Shown piece after piece: positions 7,039 to 15,261 of a DNA stretch of 32,424 nucleotides. The notes beneath the pieces were generated by a model. That model was given only the letters and a program-made list of their open reading frames with translations, was not told the DNA's origin and did no database searches. Position 1 is the stretch's first letter. Each line of letters starts with the position of its first letter. Both the position numbers and the translations under genes were made by a program. The stretch comes from Patulibacter minatonensis DSM 18081 (GTDB taxonomy: Bacteria; Actinomycetota; Thermoleophilia; Solirubrobacterales; Solirubrobacteraceae): contig NZ_KI912613.1 of the NCBI RefSeq assembly GCF_000519325.1, positions 1,378,053 through 1,410,476 on the forward strand, written 5' to 3'.

Positions 7039-8961
7039 ATGTCCCGCACCACACCGAGCACCCCCACCACCTCCCCACAGGTCGTCGAGATCGAGTCCGG
7101 TCCGACGACCGGCCCTCCCCGCCCTCCCGTCCCTCCGACCGGGGGCACCGGCGGCGACCGGCCGGGCGACGACGACCACCGTCCTCGCCGCGGCACCGGC
7201 GACGCCCTCGACCTCAAGCGGATCGTCCGCCTGTTCCGTCCGTACCGGAAGCGCGTCGGAGCGGTCGCCGGCCTGATCGCCCTTTCCGCGGTCCTCGGCC
7301 TGGCGCAGCCGTTCCTGCTGCGTGACGTCGTCGACCACGCGCTGCCGGACCGCGACACGAGCCTCCTGACGATCCTCGTCGCCGGGATGATCGGCGCGGC
7401 GATGGTCGGCGCCGTCCTCGACGTCGGCCAGACGTGGCTCAGCAACACGATCGGCCAGCGGGTCATGCACGACCTGCGCACGTCGGTCTACGACCACCTG
7501 CAGAAGATGTCGCTCGCGTTCTTCACGAAGACGCGCAGCGGCGAGGTCCAGTCCCGCATCGCCAACGACATCGGCGGCATGCAGGGCGTCGTGACCTCGA
7601 CGGTGACCAGCTTCGTCTCGTCCTTCACGACGGTCGCCGCGACGCTGACGGCGATGATCTTCCTCGACTGGCGCCTGGCGCTGGCCACGCTGATCGTCGT
7701 CCCGTTCTTCGTCTGGCTCAGCCGCACCGTCGGCAAGGCCCGCCGCCGCATCGTCACCCAGCGCCAGAAGCGGCTGGCCGACATGTCGGCGATCGTCGAG
7801 GAGTCCCTCTCGATCTCGGGCATCGTCCTGACCCGCACGATGGGGCGCTCCGGCGACCTCGTGAAGCGCTTCGCCGGGTCGTCCGACACCGTCGCCGACC
7901 TCGAGGTCCGCTCCGCGATGGCCGGCCGCTGGCGCATGTCGACGGTCCAGATCGCGTTCGCCACCATGCCGGCGCTCGTCTACTGGATCGCCGGCTACAC
8001 CTCGGCGCACGGCGGGTCGTTCGTCACGATCGGCACCCTGGTCGCGTTCACGACGCTGCAGACCCGGCTCCTCATGCCGATGGTCACGCTGCTGCGCCTG
8101 GGCGTCGAGATCCAGACCTCGCTGGCGCTCTTCACCCGCGTCTTCGAGTACCTCGACACCCCGATCGACGTGGTCGACCCGGAGAAGCCCGTCCGCCTGG
8201 ACCCGAGGACGGCCCGCGGCGAGGTCGCCTTCGAGCACGTCTCGTTCTCCTACGACGAGCGCTCCGGGAAGACCCTGGACGACGTCGACCTGACCGTCCC
8301 CGCCGGCGGCACGCTGGCGATCGTCGGGGAGACCGGGTCGGGCAAGACGACGCTCGGCTACCTCGTCGCCCGCATGTACGACGTGGGGGAGGGCCGCGTC
8401 ACGATCGACGGCGTCGACGTTCGCGACCTCTCGCTCGACGACCGCGCCGGCCTCGTCGGCGTCGTCGCGCAGGAGACGTACCTGCTGCACAGCTCGATCG
8501 CCGAGAACCTGCGCTTCGCGAAGCCCGACGCGACGGACCAGGAGCTCGAGGACGCCGCCCGCGCCGCCCAGATCCACGACCTGATCGACCGGCTGCCCGA
8601 CGGCTACGACACCGTCGTCGGAGAGCGCGGGTACCGGTTCTCCGGCGGCGAGAAGCAGCGCCTGGCGATCGCGCGGGCGATGCTCCGCAACCCGCCGGTG
8701 CTGATCCTCGACGAGGCGACGAGCGCGCTGGACACCCGCACGGAGCACGCGGTGCAGGAGGCCCTGGAGCGCCTGTCGGAGAACCGCACCACGATCGCGA
8801 TCGCGCACCGCCTCTCGACCGTCCGCGACGCCGACCGGATCGTCGTCCTCGACCGCGGCCGGATCGTCGAGCAGGGCACCCACGACGACCTGCTCGCGGC
8901 AGGCGGACACTACGCGGCGCTCGTCGAGCGCGACCGCGAGGGGCAGACGCTCCCGGCCTGA
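7039..8961 (+). CDS. ABC exporter half-transporter (fused membrane and ATPase domains)
   Basis: A 640-residue type I (MsbA/LmrA-like) exporter that would act as a homodimer, moving lipids or drugs outward with ATP. Residues 1-55 are a Pro/Thr/Gly-rich cytoplasmic leader; about six membrane helices follow to ~residue 350. The ATPase domain has Walker A GETGSGKTT (~430-438), Q-loop VAQET, signature FSGGEKQR (~534-541), Walker B VLILDEATSALD (~554-565) and the switch His in AHRLST (~590). All catalytic elements are intact. Start ATG 7039 has AAGGAG 9 nt upstream. The divergent MarR gene and operator suggest substrate-induced efflux. The exact substrate is not readable from sequence. Confidence 0.93.
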   Translation: MSRTTPSTPTTSPQVVEIESGPTTGPPRPPVPPTGGTGGDRPGDDDHRPRRGTGDALDLKRIVRLFRPYRKRVGAVAGLIALSAVLGLAQPFLLRDVVDHALPDRDTSLLTILVAGMIGAAMVGAVLDVGQTWLSNTIGQRVMHDLRTSVYDHLQKMSLAFFTKTRSGEVQSRIANDIGGMQGVVTSTVTSFVSSFTTVAATLTAMIFLDWRLALATLIVVPFFVWLSRTVGKARRRIVTQRQKRLADMSAIVEESLSISGIVLTRTMGRSGDLVKRFAGSSDTVADLEVRSAMAGRWRMSTVQIAFATMPALVYWIAGYTSAHGGSFVTIGTLVAFTTLQTRLLMPMVTLLRLGVEIQTSLALFTRVFEYLDTPIDVVDPEKPVRLDPRTARGEVAFEHVSFSYDERSGKTLDDVDLTVPAGGTLAIVGETGSGKTTLGYLVARMYDVGEGRVTIDGVDVRDLSLDDRAGLVGVVAQETYLLHSSIAENLRFAKPDATDQELEDAARAAQIHDLIDRLPDGYDTVVGERGYRFSGGEKQRLAIARAMLRNPPVLILDEATSALDTRTEHAVQEALERLSENRTTIAIAHRLSTVRDADRIVVLDRGRIVEQGTHDDLLAAGGHYAALVERDREGQTLPA

Positions 8962-9000
8962 GGTCTCAAGGAGCGCTGCCGGCCGGTCGATGGGACGGGT

Positions 9001-10203
9001 ATGCGTGACGTCCCGGTCGCCCCACCCCGTCCCCACGGCCGCCGGCGGCGGTTCCTCGTCACGGCTCCGCGGATGCGGGTCCTCCTCCTCGCCGGCCTGG
9101 CGACCCTCGGCCTGGCCGTGCCGGCGTCCGCGCTCGCCGAGCCCGGGCCGCTCGCCGCGTGGGACGGCCACCCGGCGGACACCCGCGAGCCGTACCCGCA
9201 GGACGGGATGGTGCTGCCGACCGACACCGTGGTCGCGCCGCCGACCGCGGACTTCGTGCCGAGCACCGCCGGACCGGTCCCGCAGCAGCTCGGCTGGCGG
9301 TACACCGCGCCCGGCGTCGCCTACGGGCTCCTGCACTGGTGGGCGACGCGCGAGGGGCAGGCCGGGGGCGTGACGGTCACCTACCTGAACCTGCAGACGG
9401 GCTGGCGGTACTCGACGACGACCGACGTCCTCGGGCGCTACCGGCTGCGCGTGCCCGACGGCAGCTACGACGTGACCTACGCGGACCCGCGGCTCCCCTA
9501 CGGCGTCGCGCCGACGCCGGGGAAGGACCGTCCGGACTACCGCGGGACGCCGATCTGGGACGGCGGCCTGGCCCAGGGCACCTTCGACAGCGTGGTCCCG
9601 ACGCCCCGGTACAGCTGCACCGGCATCGACGGCGACGTCGTCGCGGGCGTCGACGGGTGGGCGCCCGGTGCCGACCCCGCCGCCACGCCGTGCCCGCACC
9701 TCGGGACCGTCGTGCTCGGGGACGACAGCGCCACGAGCATGCAGTTCATGATCGCTCTCTCCACCTCGATGCGGGAGTGGGGCCTGACCGGGCGCGACCC
9801 GCTGCCGCCCTCGAAGATCGCGGAGACGCCGTGGAAGACCTCCGTCGCGGCCGCGACGCCGGGCGTGCCGGCGGCGAAGGCGCAGGCGACCCCGCGGTTC
9901 TCCAGCGGCTTCCGGGCGTCGCGCCGAGGCGTCCTGTCGGTGCGCGTCCGCTGCCCGGCGGGCGCGCGGTGCGCCGGCCGGGTGAGCCTCGTCGCCCGGT
10001 CGGCGACGCGCAGCGCCGCGACGGCCCGGACGACGCTGGCCCGTGGCACCGTCCGCCCGGGCACGCGCACCGTCCGCCTCCGCCTGACGGGTGCCGGTCG
10101 CCGGGCGACCCGGCGCGGTGCGGCGTCCGTCGTGCTCGTGTGGGCGCCGACCGGCGGCGTGGCCGTCACCGCGGCTGCGGGACGCCTGCGGTCCGCCCGC
10201 TGA
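9001..10203 (+). CDS. Secreted protein with carboxypeptidase-regulatory-like repeat and Ig-like tail
   Basis: A protein of up to 400 residues. The hydrophobic core MRVLLLAGLATLGLAVPASALA is a signal peptide with ALA-E cleavage; it lies at residues 25-46 if ATG 9001 is used, or at the N-terminus if ATG 9073 is used. The long form places RRRRFLV before it, which could mimic a twin-arginine signal, but the distance to the core is large, so the start is unsettled. Mature part: a region with GGVTVTYLNLQTGW and DVLGRYRLRVPDGSYDVTY typical of CarboxypepD-regulatory beta domains, then Cys pairs, then an Ala/Arg/Thr-rich C-terminal beta domain. It follows the ABC gene by 39 bp and may be co-transcribed. 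Function unknown; extracellular binding or structural role likely. Confidence 0.72.
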   Translation: MRDVPVAPPRPHGRRRRFLVTAPRMRVLLLAGLATLGLAVPASALAEPGPLAAWDGHPADTREPYPQDGMVLPTDTVVAPPTADFVPSTAGPVPQQLGWRYTAPGVAYGLLHWWATREGQAGGVTVTYLNLQTGWRYSTTTDVLGRYRLRVPDGSYDVTYADPRLPYGVAPTPGKDRPDYRGTPIWDGGLAQGTFDSVVPTPRYSCTGIDGDVVAGVDGWAPGADPAATPCPHLGTVVLGDDSATSMQFMIALSTSMREWGLTGRDPLPPSKIAETPWKTSVAAATPGVPAAKAQATPRFSSGFRASRRGVLSVRVRCPAGARCAGRVSLVARSATRSAATARTTLARGTVRPGTRTVRLRLTGAGRRATRRGAASVVLVWAPTGGVAVTAAAGRLRSAR

Positions 10204-10209
10204 CCGGGC

Positions 10210-10234
10210 CGGCGGCACGACGGATCGGCCGCCG
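10210..10234 (+). terminator. Hairpin after the secreted protein gene
   Basis: CGGCGGC (10210-10216) and GCCGCCG (10228-10234) pair around an 11-nt loop, 7 nt past the stop codon. A second short hairpin, GGAGGA-TCG-TCCTCC, is at 10270-10284. Confidence 0.5.
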
Positions 10235-10320
10235 CGGACGGGCCGCCGCCACCGCACGGCGGGAGTGCAGGAGGATCGTCCTCCGCGCAACGACCTCCGC
10301 GGCGTGCGCGGGACCTCTGC

Positions 10321-10326
10321 GACAAT
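10321..10326 (+). promoter_or_regulatory. Possible -10 box GACAAT, 6 nt before GTG
   Basis: GACAAT is followed by 6 nt and the GTG of the hydrolase gene, the same geometry as the other leaderless genes here, but the first base departs from TANNNT. No -35 seen. Confidence 0.3.
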
Positions 10327-10332
10327 CGGGCC

Positions 10333-11193
10333 GTGCGTCGCCTCGCGATCCTCGCCGCCTGCTCCGCGCTCGCGCTGCCGTTGACGGCGTGCGGGGGCGA
10401 CGAGATCGACGTCGCCGACTCGGGGGTCCCGCCGGCCGAGGCCGCCGCACCCGCCGCCGCCGCGACCACCGACGCGGTCGCCGCGACCCGCGCCGCCGAG
10501 CGCATCCCGAAGTCCCGCCTCGCGTACCCCACCGCGGTCGCCCCGCGCAGCAGGCCCCGCGGCCTCCTGTTCGTCATCCACGGCGGCGGATGGGGGCCGA
10601 GCACGAACGCCTCGATCAAGGAGGCGGCCGCCTGGGGCACCGGGTACCAGAAGCAGGGCTGGGCCGCGTACACGATCTCGATGCACAGCGGTCCGGCCGG
10701 CATCGAGGACGCCGTCGCGGCCTACGACCGCAACCGCAGGCGGTTCGGCCCGAAGGTCCCGTTCTGCGCGATCGGGGCGTCCAGCGGCGGCAACGTCGCG
10801 CTGATGCTCGCCGCCCGCAGGCCCGCGATGCGCTGCGTGATCGCCAACGCGCCGCCGACGGACCTCGCCCGGCTCTACCGCGAGTCGCCCGGCAACCGCA
10901 ACAGCCTGGCCCGGCTGTTCCCCGGCCGCCTGATGCAGAAGTACAGCCCGATCCGGTTCGAGAACGCGATCAAGGCCCGCCTCTTCCTCACCGTCGCGGC
11001 GAACGACACCGACGTCCCGCCGAACCAGGGCACGAACTTCTACCGGGTCCACAAGCAGCGGACGACGCTCACGATCCTGCCGCCGGGCGACGAGTTCTGG
11101 ACCCACTCGAACGTCGACGCCGACGCGCTCGACGCGACGTTCCCGAAGATCGACGCGCTGCTGGACTCCGTGGCGCGCGCCGCCGGTCGCTGA
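10333..11193 (+). CDS. Lipoprotein alpha/beta-hydrolase (esterase/lipase-like)
   Basis: A 286-residue protein. The N-terminus is a lipoprotein signal ending in the lipobox LTAC (Cys20), so it should be anchored on the outer face of the membrane. An Ala-rich linker follows, then an alpha/beta-hydrolase: oxyanion motif HGGGW, nucleophile elbow GASSGG (Ser in the second-Ser position), an acid candidate in AANDTDV and a His candidate in WTHSNVD. The HGGGW motif places it near the hormone-sensitive lipase / BD-FAE-like esterases. Start GTG 10333 directly precedes the Arg-Arg of the signal peptide. The ester substrate is unknown. It stands between two hairpins and a promoter region, probably as a single gene. 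Confidence 0.82.
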   Translation: MRRLAILAACSALALPLTACGGDEIDVADSGVPPAEAAAPAAAATTDAVAATRAAERIPKSRLAYPTAVAPRSRPRGLLFVIHGGGWGPSTNASIKEAAAWGTGYQKQGWAAYTISMHSGPAGIEDAVAAYDRNRRRFGPKVPFCAIGASSGGNVALMLAARRPAMRCVIANAPPTDLARLYRESPGNRNSLARLFPGRLMQKYSPIRFENAIKARLFLTVAANDTDVPPNQGTNFYRVHKQRTTLTILPPGDEFWTHSNVDADALDATFPKIDALLDSVARAAGR

Positions 11194-11298
11194 AGCGGTC
11201 GCCGGCGGGGGCCGTCGGCATCCGGTGGGTCCGCGGAGGACGTCGCCCGGCCGCCCGACGGCCCCGATCCGCGGGACGCCACCGACCCCGCAACGCCT

Positions 11299-11318
11299 CT
11301 GTGACAGGCTGTCGACAG
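11299..11318. promoter_or_regulatory. Paired palindromes upstream of the thiolase operon
   Basis: CTGT-G-ACAG (11299-11307) and CTGTCGACAG (11309-11318) are two near-identical palindromes, starts 10 bp apart, about 65 bp before the thiolase ATG. A further TACC-GAC-GGTA lies at 11350-11360. They are candidate binding sites for a lipid-responsive regulator; no regulator gene is adjacent. Confidence 0.4.
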
Positions 11319-11382
11319 CGTCCCGCTACGCTTCATGCACCTCCCGTCCTACCGACGGTACGAAATCGCACCGGAGCCCCGC

Positions 11383-12669
11383 ATGCCCGAAGCCAAGACC
11401 GCCCGCCGCGTCGCCATCGTCGGCGGCAACCGCATCCCGTTCGCCCGTTCCAACGGCGCCTACGCCACGGCGTCCAACAGCGACATGCTCGCCGCCGCGC
11501 TCGACGGCCTGGTGGAGCGCTTCGACCTCCAGGGCGAGAAGCTCGGCGAGGTCGCCGCCGGTGCCGTCCTCAAGCACGCCCGCGACTTCAGCATGACCCG
11601 CGAGGTCGTCCTCGGCTCGAAGCTCGACCGCGGCACCCCGGCCGTCGACATCACGCAGGCGTGCGGCACCGGCCTGCAGGCGACGATCTACATCGCCAAC
11701 AAGATCGCCCTCGGGCAGATCGAGTCGGGCATCGCCGGCGGCGTGGACACGACGTCCGACGCCCCGATCGCGATCAGCGAGAAGCTCCGCAAGAAGCTCA
11801 TGCTCGTCAACCAGGCGAAGACGGGCGCGGACCGCGTCAAGGCGCTCCTGAAGATCCGCCCGGGCGACATCGGCCTCGACGTGCCCGCCAACCGCGAGGC
11901 CCGCACCGGCCTCTCGATGGGCGAGCACCAGGCGATCACCGGCAAGGAGTGGGGCATCACCCGCGAGGCGCAGGACGAGCTGACCGTCGCGTCGCACCAG
12001 CACCTCGCCGCCGCCTACGAGCGCGGCTTCTTCGACGACCTGATCACGCCCTTCCAGGGCCTCGAGCGCGACAACAACCTGCGCCCCGACAGCTCGCTCG
12101 AGAAGCTGGCCAAGCTGAAGCCCGTCTTCGGCGGCCCCGACGGCACGATGACCGCCGCGAACTCGACGCCGCTGTCCGACGGCGCGTCGACCGTGCTGCT
12201 CGCCTCCGAGGAGTACGCGAAGGAGCACGGCCTGCCGATCCTCGCGTACTTCGTGGACGCGCAGACCGAGGGCGTCTCGTACGTCAAGGGCGAGGAGGGC
12301 CTCCTGATGGCCCCCGCCTACGCCGTGCCGAAGCTCCTGGACCGCAACGGCCTGACGTTCGCCGACTTCGACTTCTTCGAGATCCACGAGGCCTTCGCCT
12401 CCCAGGTCCTCTCGACGCTGAAGGCGTGGGAGGACCCGACCTTCAACAAGGTCAAGCTCGGCCGCGACACGCCGCTCGGCGCGATCGACCGCAGCAAGCT
12501 GAACGTCAACGGCGGCTCGCTCGCCGCGGCGCACCCGTTCGCCGCGACCGGCGGCCGCATCGTCGCCAGCCTCGCGAAGGAGCTCTCCGAGAAGGGCTCC
12601 GGCCGCGGGCTGATCTCGATCTGCGCCGCCGGCGGGATCGGCGTCACCGCGATCGTCGAGGCAGCCTGA
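11383..12669 (+). CDS. fadA2: Acetyl-CoA C-acyltransferase (thiolase), FadA2/FadI type
   Basis: A 428-residue thiolase. It would join or cleave acyl-CoA at the beta-keto bond. The nucleophile is Cys94 in QACGTGLQA; the other active-site parts are His335 in EIHEAFAS, His384 in AAAHPFAATGGR and Cys414 in CAAGGIGVT. All are intact. Start ATG 11383 gives the expected MPEAKTARRVAIVGG opening with CGGAG about 9 nt upstream; an earlier in-frame ATG at 11335 would add an atypical leader. It is the first gene of an operon with a FabG4-like reductase and a MaoC hydratase. Its last codons VTAIVEAA and stop lie inside a 77-bp tandem repeat, and its TGA overlaps an ATG (TGATG). The symbol is by analogy with the mycobacterial gene. 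Confidence 0.88.
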   Translation: MPEAKTARRVAIVGGNRIPFARSNGAYATASNSDMLAAALDGLVERFDLQGEKLGEVAAGAVLKHARDFSMTREVVLGSKLDRGTPAVDITQACGTGLQATIYIANKIALGQIESGIAGGVDTTSDAPIAISEKLRKKLMLVNQAKTGADRVKALLKIRPGDIGLDVPANREARTGLSMGEHQAITGKEWGITREAQDELTVASHQHLAAAYERGFFDDLITPFQGLERDNNLRPDSSLEKLAKLKPVFGGPDGTMTAANSTPLSDGASTVLLASEEYAKEHGLPILAYFVDAQTEGVSYVKGEEGLLMAPAYAVPKLLDRNGLTFADFDFFEIHEAFASQVLSTLKAWEDPTFNKVKLGRDTPLGAIDRSKLNVNGGSLAAAHPFAATGGRIVASLAKELSEKGSGRGLISICAAGGIGVTAIVEAA

Positions 12670-12746
12670 TGTCCGTCCGTCACGCCGATCCCCTGATGGC
12701 ACCCCCGAACCCGCCCTTCGTCACCGCGATCGTCGAGGCAGCCTGA
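12669..12746 (+). CDS. Putative 25-residue micro-ORF 1 in the thiolase operon
   Basis: ATG overlaps the thiolase stop (TGATG). It encodes 25 residues starting MSVRHADPLMAPP and ending VTAIVEAA, the same last eight residues as the thiolase. GAGG, 7 nt before the ATG, is a usable Shine-Dalgarno lying in the thiolase's own last codons. It could be translated by reinitiation, or could simply be a by-product of the 77-bp duplication. No known family. Confidence 0.35.
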   Translation: MSVRHADPLMAPPNPPFVTAIVEAA

Positions 12747-12823
12747 TGTCCGTCCGTCACGCCGATCCCCTGATGGCACCCCCGAACCCGCCCTTCGTCA
12801 CCGCCATCGTCGAAGCCGCGTAA
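12746..12823 (+). CDS. Putative 25-residue micro-ORF 2, same peptide as micro-ORF 1
   Basis: Its ATG again overlaps the previous stop (TGATG) with GAGG 7 nt upstream. The peptide is identical to micro-ORF 1 although the last eight codons use different synonyms and the stop is TAA. The FabG4 start follows 11 nt later with its own GGAG. Real translation is unproven. Confidence 0.35.
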   Translation: MSVRHADPLMAPPNPPFVTAIVEAA

Positions 12824-12834
12824 GGAGACCCCCC

Positions 12835-14241
12835 ATGTCCGACACGTACCTGAAGTTCGCCAACTCCTTCGTGGGCAAGCAGCTCGCGCCCCGGCTCGGC
12901 CTGCCGCAGCCGCCCGTCCTGAAGCGCTACGTCCCCGGCCAGAAGGCCGTCGACGGCGCCGTCCTCGTCGGCCAGGCGGAGGGCGGGCGCCTCGCGACCG
13001 CGATCGCCGGGGTGCTGAAGAGCGCCGACGCCGACGTCTGGACCGCCGAGGGCCCGCTGCGCGACGCCGCCGGCGCGCTGGACCTCACGCCGAAGATCTA
13101 CGCCCCGGAGACCGCGGGCGACCAGCGCTTCCAGGCGCTCGTCCTCGACGCGACGGGCATCGCGCACCCCGACGAGCTGCAGGCGCTGCACGCGTTCTTC
13201 CAGCCCGTCGCGCGCAAGCTGCGCCCGTCCGGCCGCCTGCTCGTCCTGGGCACCCCGCCGGAGTCGCTGACCGCCGGCGGCCGCGTGTCGCAGCGCGCGC
13301 TGGAGGGCTTCACGCGCTCGGCCGGCAAGGAGCTCGGCAAGGGCGCGACGTCGAACCTGATCTACGTCGCCGAGGGCGCCGAGGACCAGATCGAGTCGAC
13401 GCTGCGGTTCTTCCTCTCGCCCAAGTCGGCCTTCGTCTCCGGCCAGGTCGTCCGCATCGGCGTCGGCGCCGGCAAGACCGCGAAGGTGGAGATCGACTGG
13501 GAGAAGCCGCTGGCCGGCAAGGTCGCGCTCGTCACCGGCGCCTCGCGCGGCATCGGCGAGGCCATCGCCGAGACGCTCGCCCGCGACGGCGCGCACGTCG
13601 TCGGCCTCGACATCGAGCCGCTCGCCGCCGACCTGAAGACCGTCACCGACCGCATCGGCGGCTCGGCGATCACGCTCGACGTCACCGCCGACGACGCGCC
13701 GGAGCAGCTCGCGAAGCAGCTGAAGGCCGACCACGGCGGTGTCGACATCGTCGTCCACAACGCCGGCATCACGCGCGACAAGCGCCTGGCGAACATGAAG
13801 CCCGAGACCTGGGACCAGGTCATCGCGGTCAACCTGATCGCGCCGGACAAGATCACGCTCGCGCTGCTGAAGGGCAAGGTCCTCAACCGCGGCGGCCGGA
13901 TCGTCGGCGTCGCCTCGATCGCGGGCATCGCCGGCAACAACGGCCAGACGAACTACGCGACCTCGAAGGCCGGCGTCATCGGGCTCGTCGACGCGTTCTC
14001 CGCCGACATCGCCGCGGCGGGCGGCACGATCAACGCCGTCGCCCCGGGGTTCATCGAGACGCAGATGACCGCGGCGATCCCGCTCGGCATCCGCGAGGCC
14101 GGCCGGCGCCTGTCCTCGCTCGGCCAGGGTGGCCTGCCGATCGACGTCGCCGAGACGATCGCCTGGTACGCCTCCGCCGGCTCCGGCGCGGTGCAGGGCA
14201 ACGTCGTCCGCGTCTGCGGCCAGAGCCTCATCGGCGCATGA
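12835..14241 (+). CDS. fabG4: 3-oxoacyl reductase, high-molecular-weight FabG4 type
   Basis: A 468-residue protein, about 200 residues longer than ordinary FabG because of an N-terminal non-catalytic Rossmann-like domain, as in mycobacterial FabG4. It would reduce 3-oxoacyl-CoA/ACP to the 3-hydroxy form, or the reverse. The start SDTYLKFANSFVGKQLAPRL and LPQPPVLKRY resemble that subfamily. The second domain has the cofactor loop TGASRGIG (234-241), NAG near 306, and the catalytic Ser361, Tyr374 and Lys378 in YATSK. Start ATG 12835 has GGAG 7 nt upstream. Its stop overlaps the next start by 4 nt (ATGA), so it is coupled to the MaoC hydratase. Gene order thiolase-reductase-hydratase suggests three steps of one acyl-chain cycle. 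Confidence 0.9.
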   Translation: MSDTYLKFANSFVGKQLAPRLGLPQPPVLKRYVPGQKAVDGAVLVGQAEGGRLATAIAGVLKSADADVWTAEGPLRDAAGALDLTPKIYAPETAGDQRFQALVLDATGIAHPDELQALHAFFQPVARKLRPSGRLLVLGTPPESLTAGGRVSQRALEGFTRSAGKELGKGATSNLIYVAEGAEDQIESTLRFFLSPKSAFVSGQVVRIGVGAGKTAKVEIDWEKPLAGKVALVTGASRGIGEAIAETLARDGAHVVGLDIEPLAADLKTVTDRIGGSAITLDVTADDAPEQLAKQLKADHGGVDIVVHNAGITRDKRLANMKPETWDQVIAVNLIAPDKITLALLKGKVLNRGGRIVGVASIAGIAGNNGQTNYATSKAGVIGLVDAFSADIAAAGGTINAVAPGFIETQMTAAIPLGIREAGRRLSSLGQGGLPIDVAETIAWYASAGSGAVQGNVVRVCGQSLIGA

Positions 14242-15134
14242 CCGTCACGCGCGAGCTCAAGTCGATCCCGAAGGCCGCGCCGCTGTACGGCCGCGCGGCG
14301 CTGCCGATGCTCCCCTTCGCGTCGCGCCTGCCGTTCGTGGCCGGCAGCACGAAGGAGATCCCGGACGTCGACCTCGTCGTCCCCGAGGTCCGCGTCGACG
14401 CGAAGAACCTCGCGGCGTACCGCGAGGTCACGGGATTCCTCCAGCAGGACCGCCTGCCGGTGACCTACGGCTTCGCGCTGGCGTTCCCGCTGCACATGGC
14501 GCTGATGACCGGGGGCGACTTCCCGTTCCCGGCCGTCGGCTTGGTGCACCTGCGCAACCGGATCGTGCACCACCGCCCGATCGCGCCCGACGAGGCGCTG
14601 CGGGTGTCGGTGCACGGCTCGCCGCTGCAGCCGCACCCGAAGGGCCGCACGTTCGTGGTCCGGACCGAGCTGTCCGTCGGGACCGAGGTCGTCTGGACCT
14701 GCGAGTCGACGTTCTTCAAGCGCGGGAAGGGCGACGGGTCCAAGGACGACGCGCCCGACCCGATCGACGCGGTCGCGGTCGACCTCGCGACGCTGCAGAC
14801 CACGCAGTGGGAGCTCCCCGAGGACCTGGGCCGGCGGTTCGCCCGGATCGGCGGCGACATCAACCCGATCCACCTGCACCCGCTGACGGCGAAGGCGTTC
14901 GGGTTCCCGCGCCACATCGCCCACGGCATGTGGACGAAGGCCCGCTCGCTCGCGGCGATCGAGGACCTGCTGCCCGACGCGTACGCGGTCGAGGTCCGGT
15001 TCCAGAAGCCGGTGTTCCTGCCGGGCACCGTCGAGTTCGGCAGCGTGCAGGCCGACGACGGACGGATCGGCTTCGCGCTGCAGGACGCGAAGAAGCAGGT
15101 CCCGCACCTGCGCGGGCTCGTCTCGCCGAGCTGA
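14238..15134 (+). CDS. htdX: MaoC-like (R)-specific 3-hydroxyacyl dehydratase/hydratase, HtdX type
   Basis: A 298-residue double-hotdog protein. The C-terminal half has the hydratase-2 signature GGDINPIHLHP with the catalytic pair Asp207 and His212, followed by GFPRHIAHGM. It would interconvert 3-hydroxyacyl-CoA and trans-2-enoyl-CoA. The N-terminal half (VTGFLQQDRLPVTYGFALAF) is the inactive hotdog that cradles the acyl tail. The start overlaps the FabG4 stop (ATGA). Mycobacteria also have neighbouring fabG4, htdX and fadA2, which supports the calls. A hairpin follows the stop, so this is probably the last gene of the operon. No acyl-CoA dehydrogenase or enoyl reductase is present here, so the direction of the cycle is open. 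Confidence 0.88.
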   Translation: MTVTRELKSIPKAAPLYGRAALPMLPFASRLPFVAGSTKEIPDVDLVVPEVRVDAKNLAAYREVTGFLQQDRLPVTYGFALAFPLHMALMTGGDFPFPAVGLVHLRNRIVHHRPIAPDEALRVSVHGSPLQPHPKGRTFVVRTELSVGTEVVWTCESTFFKRGKGDGSKDDAPDPIDAVAVDLATLQTTQWELPEDLGRRFARIGGDINPIHLHPLTAKAFGFPRHIAHGMWTKARSLAAIEDLLPDAYAVEVRFQKPVFLPGTVEFGSVQADDGRIGFALQDAKKQVPHLRGLVSPS

Positions 15135-15139
15135 GCGGA

Positions 15140-15159
15140 GGACGGCCCTCGGGCCGTCC
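15140..15159 (+). terminator. Hairpin ending the thiolase operon
   Basis: GGACGGCC (15140-15147), tetraloop CTCG, GGCCGTCC (15152-15159): a perfect 8-bp stem 5 nt past the MaoC stop, with no U-tract. Confidence 0.7.
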
Positions 15160-15261
15160 CGCCTGCGACTCCCCGTTCACCCGCTCGCGGGTGTCGCGGT
15201 CCCACTAGCATCGGGCGCAGCTCCCGATCGTCGTACCACGGCGACCGGGGACCTGCGCCCG

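Larger units (their letters stand above)
12643..12823 (+). repeat. 77-bp tandem repeat: two identical copies plus a diverged partial third
   Basis: Copy 1 (12643-12719) and copy 2 (12720-12796) are identical over 77 bases. A third, 27-base partial copy (12797-12823) repeats only the start of the unit, coding for VTAIVEAA and a stop, with five base differences that are all synonymous or stop-to-stop. Copy 1 starts inside the thiolase gene. Because 77 is not a multiple of 3, each copy shifts the frame by -1. Confidence 0.95.

Noticed and set aside
6979-11106. Minus-strand open frame of 1375 codons
   Set aside because: It lies across the ABC exporter, the secreted protein and the hydrolase, all with intact motifs on the plus strand; the translation is low complexity.
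9159-12746. Plus-strand open frame of 1195 codons
   Set aside because: It runs through three real genes in another frame. Only its end, the micro-ORF at 12669-12746, was kept, as a separate candidate.
12643-12823. 77-bp repeat as insertion-sequence ends or attachment sites
   Set aside because: Copies are directly adjacent with no mobile gene, integrase or terminal inverted repeats nearby.
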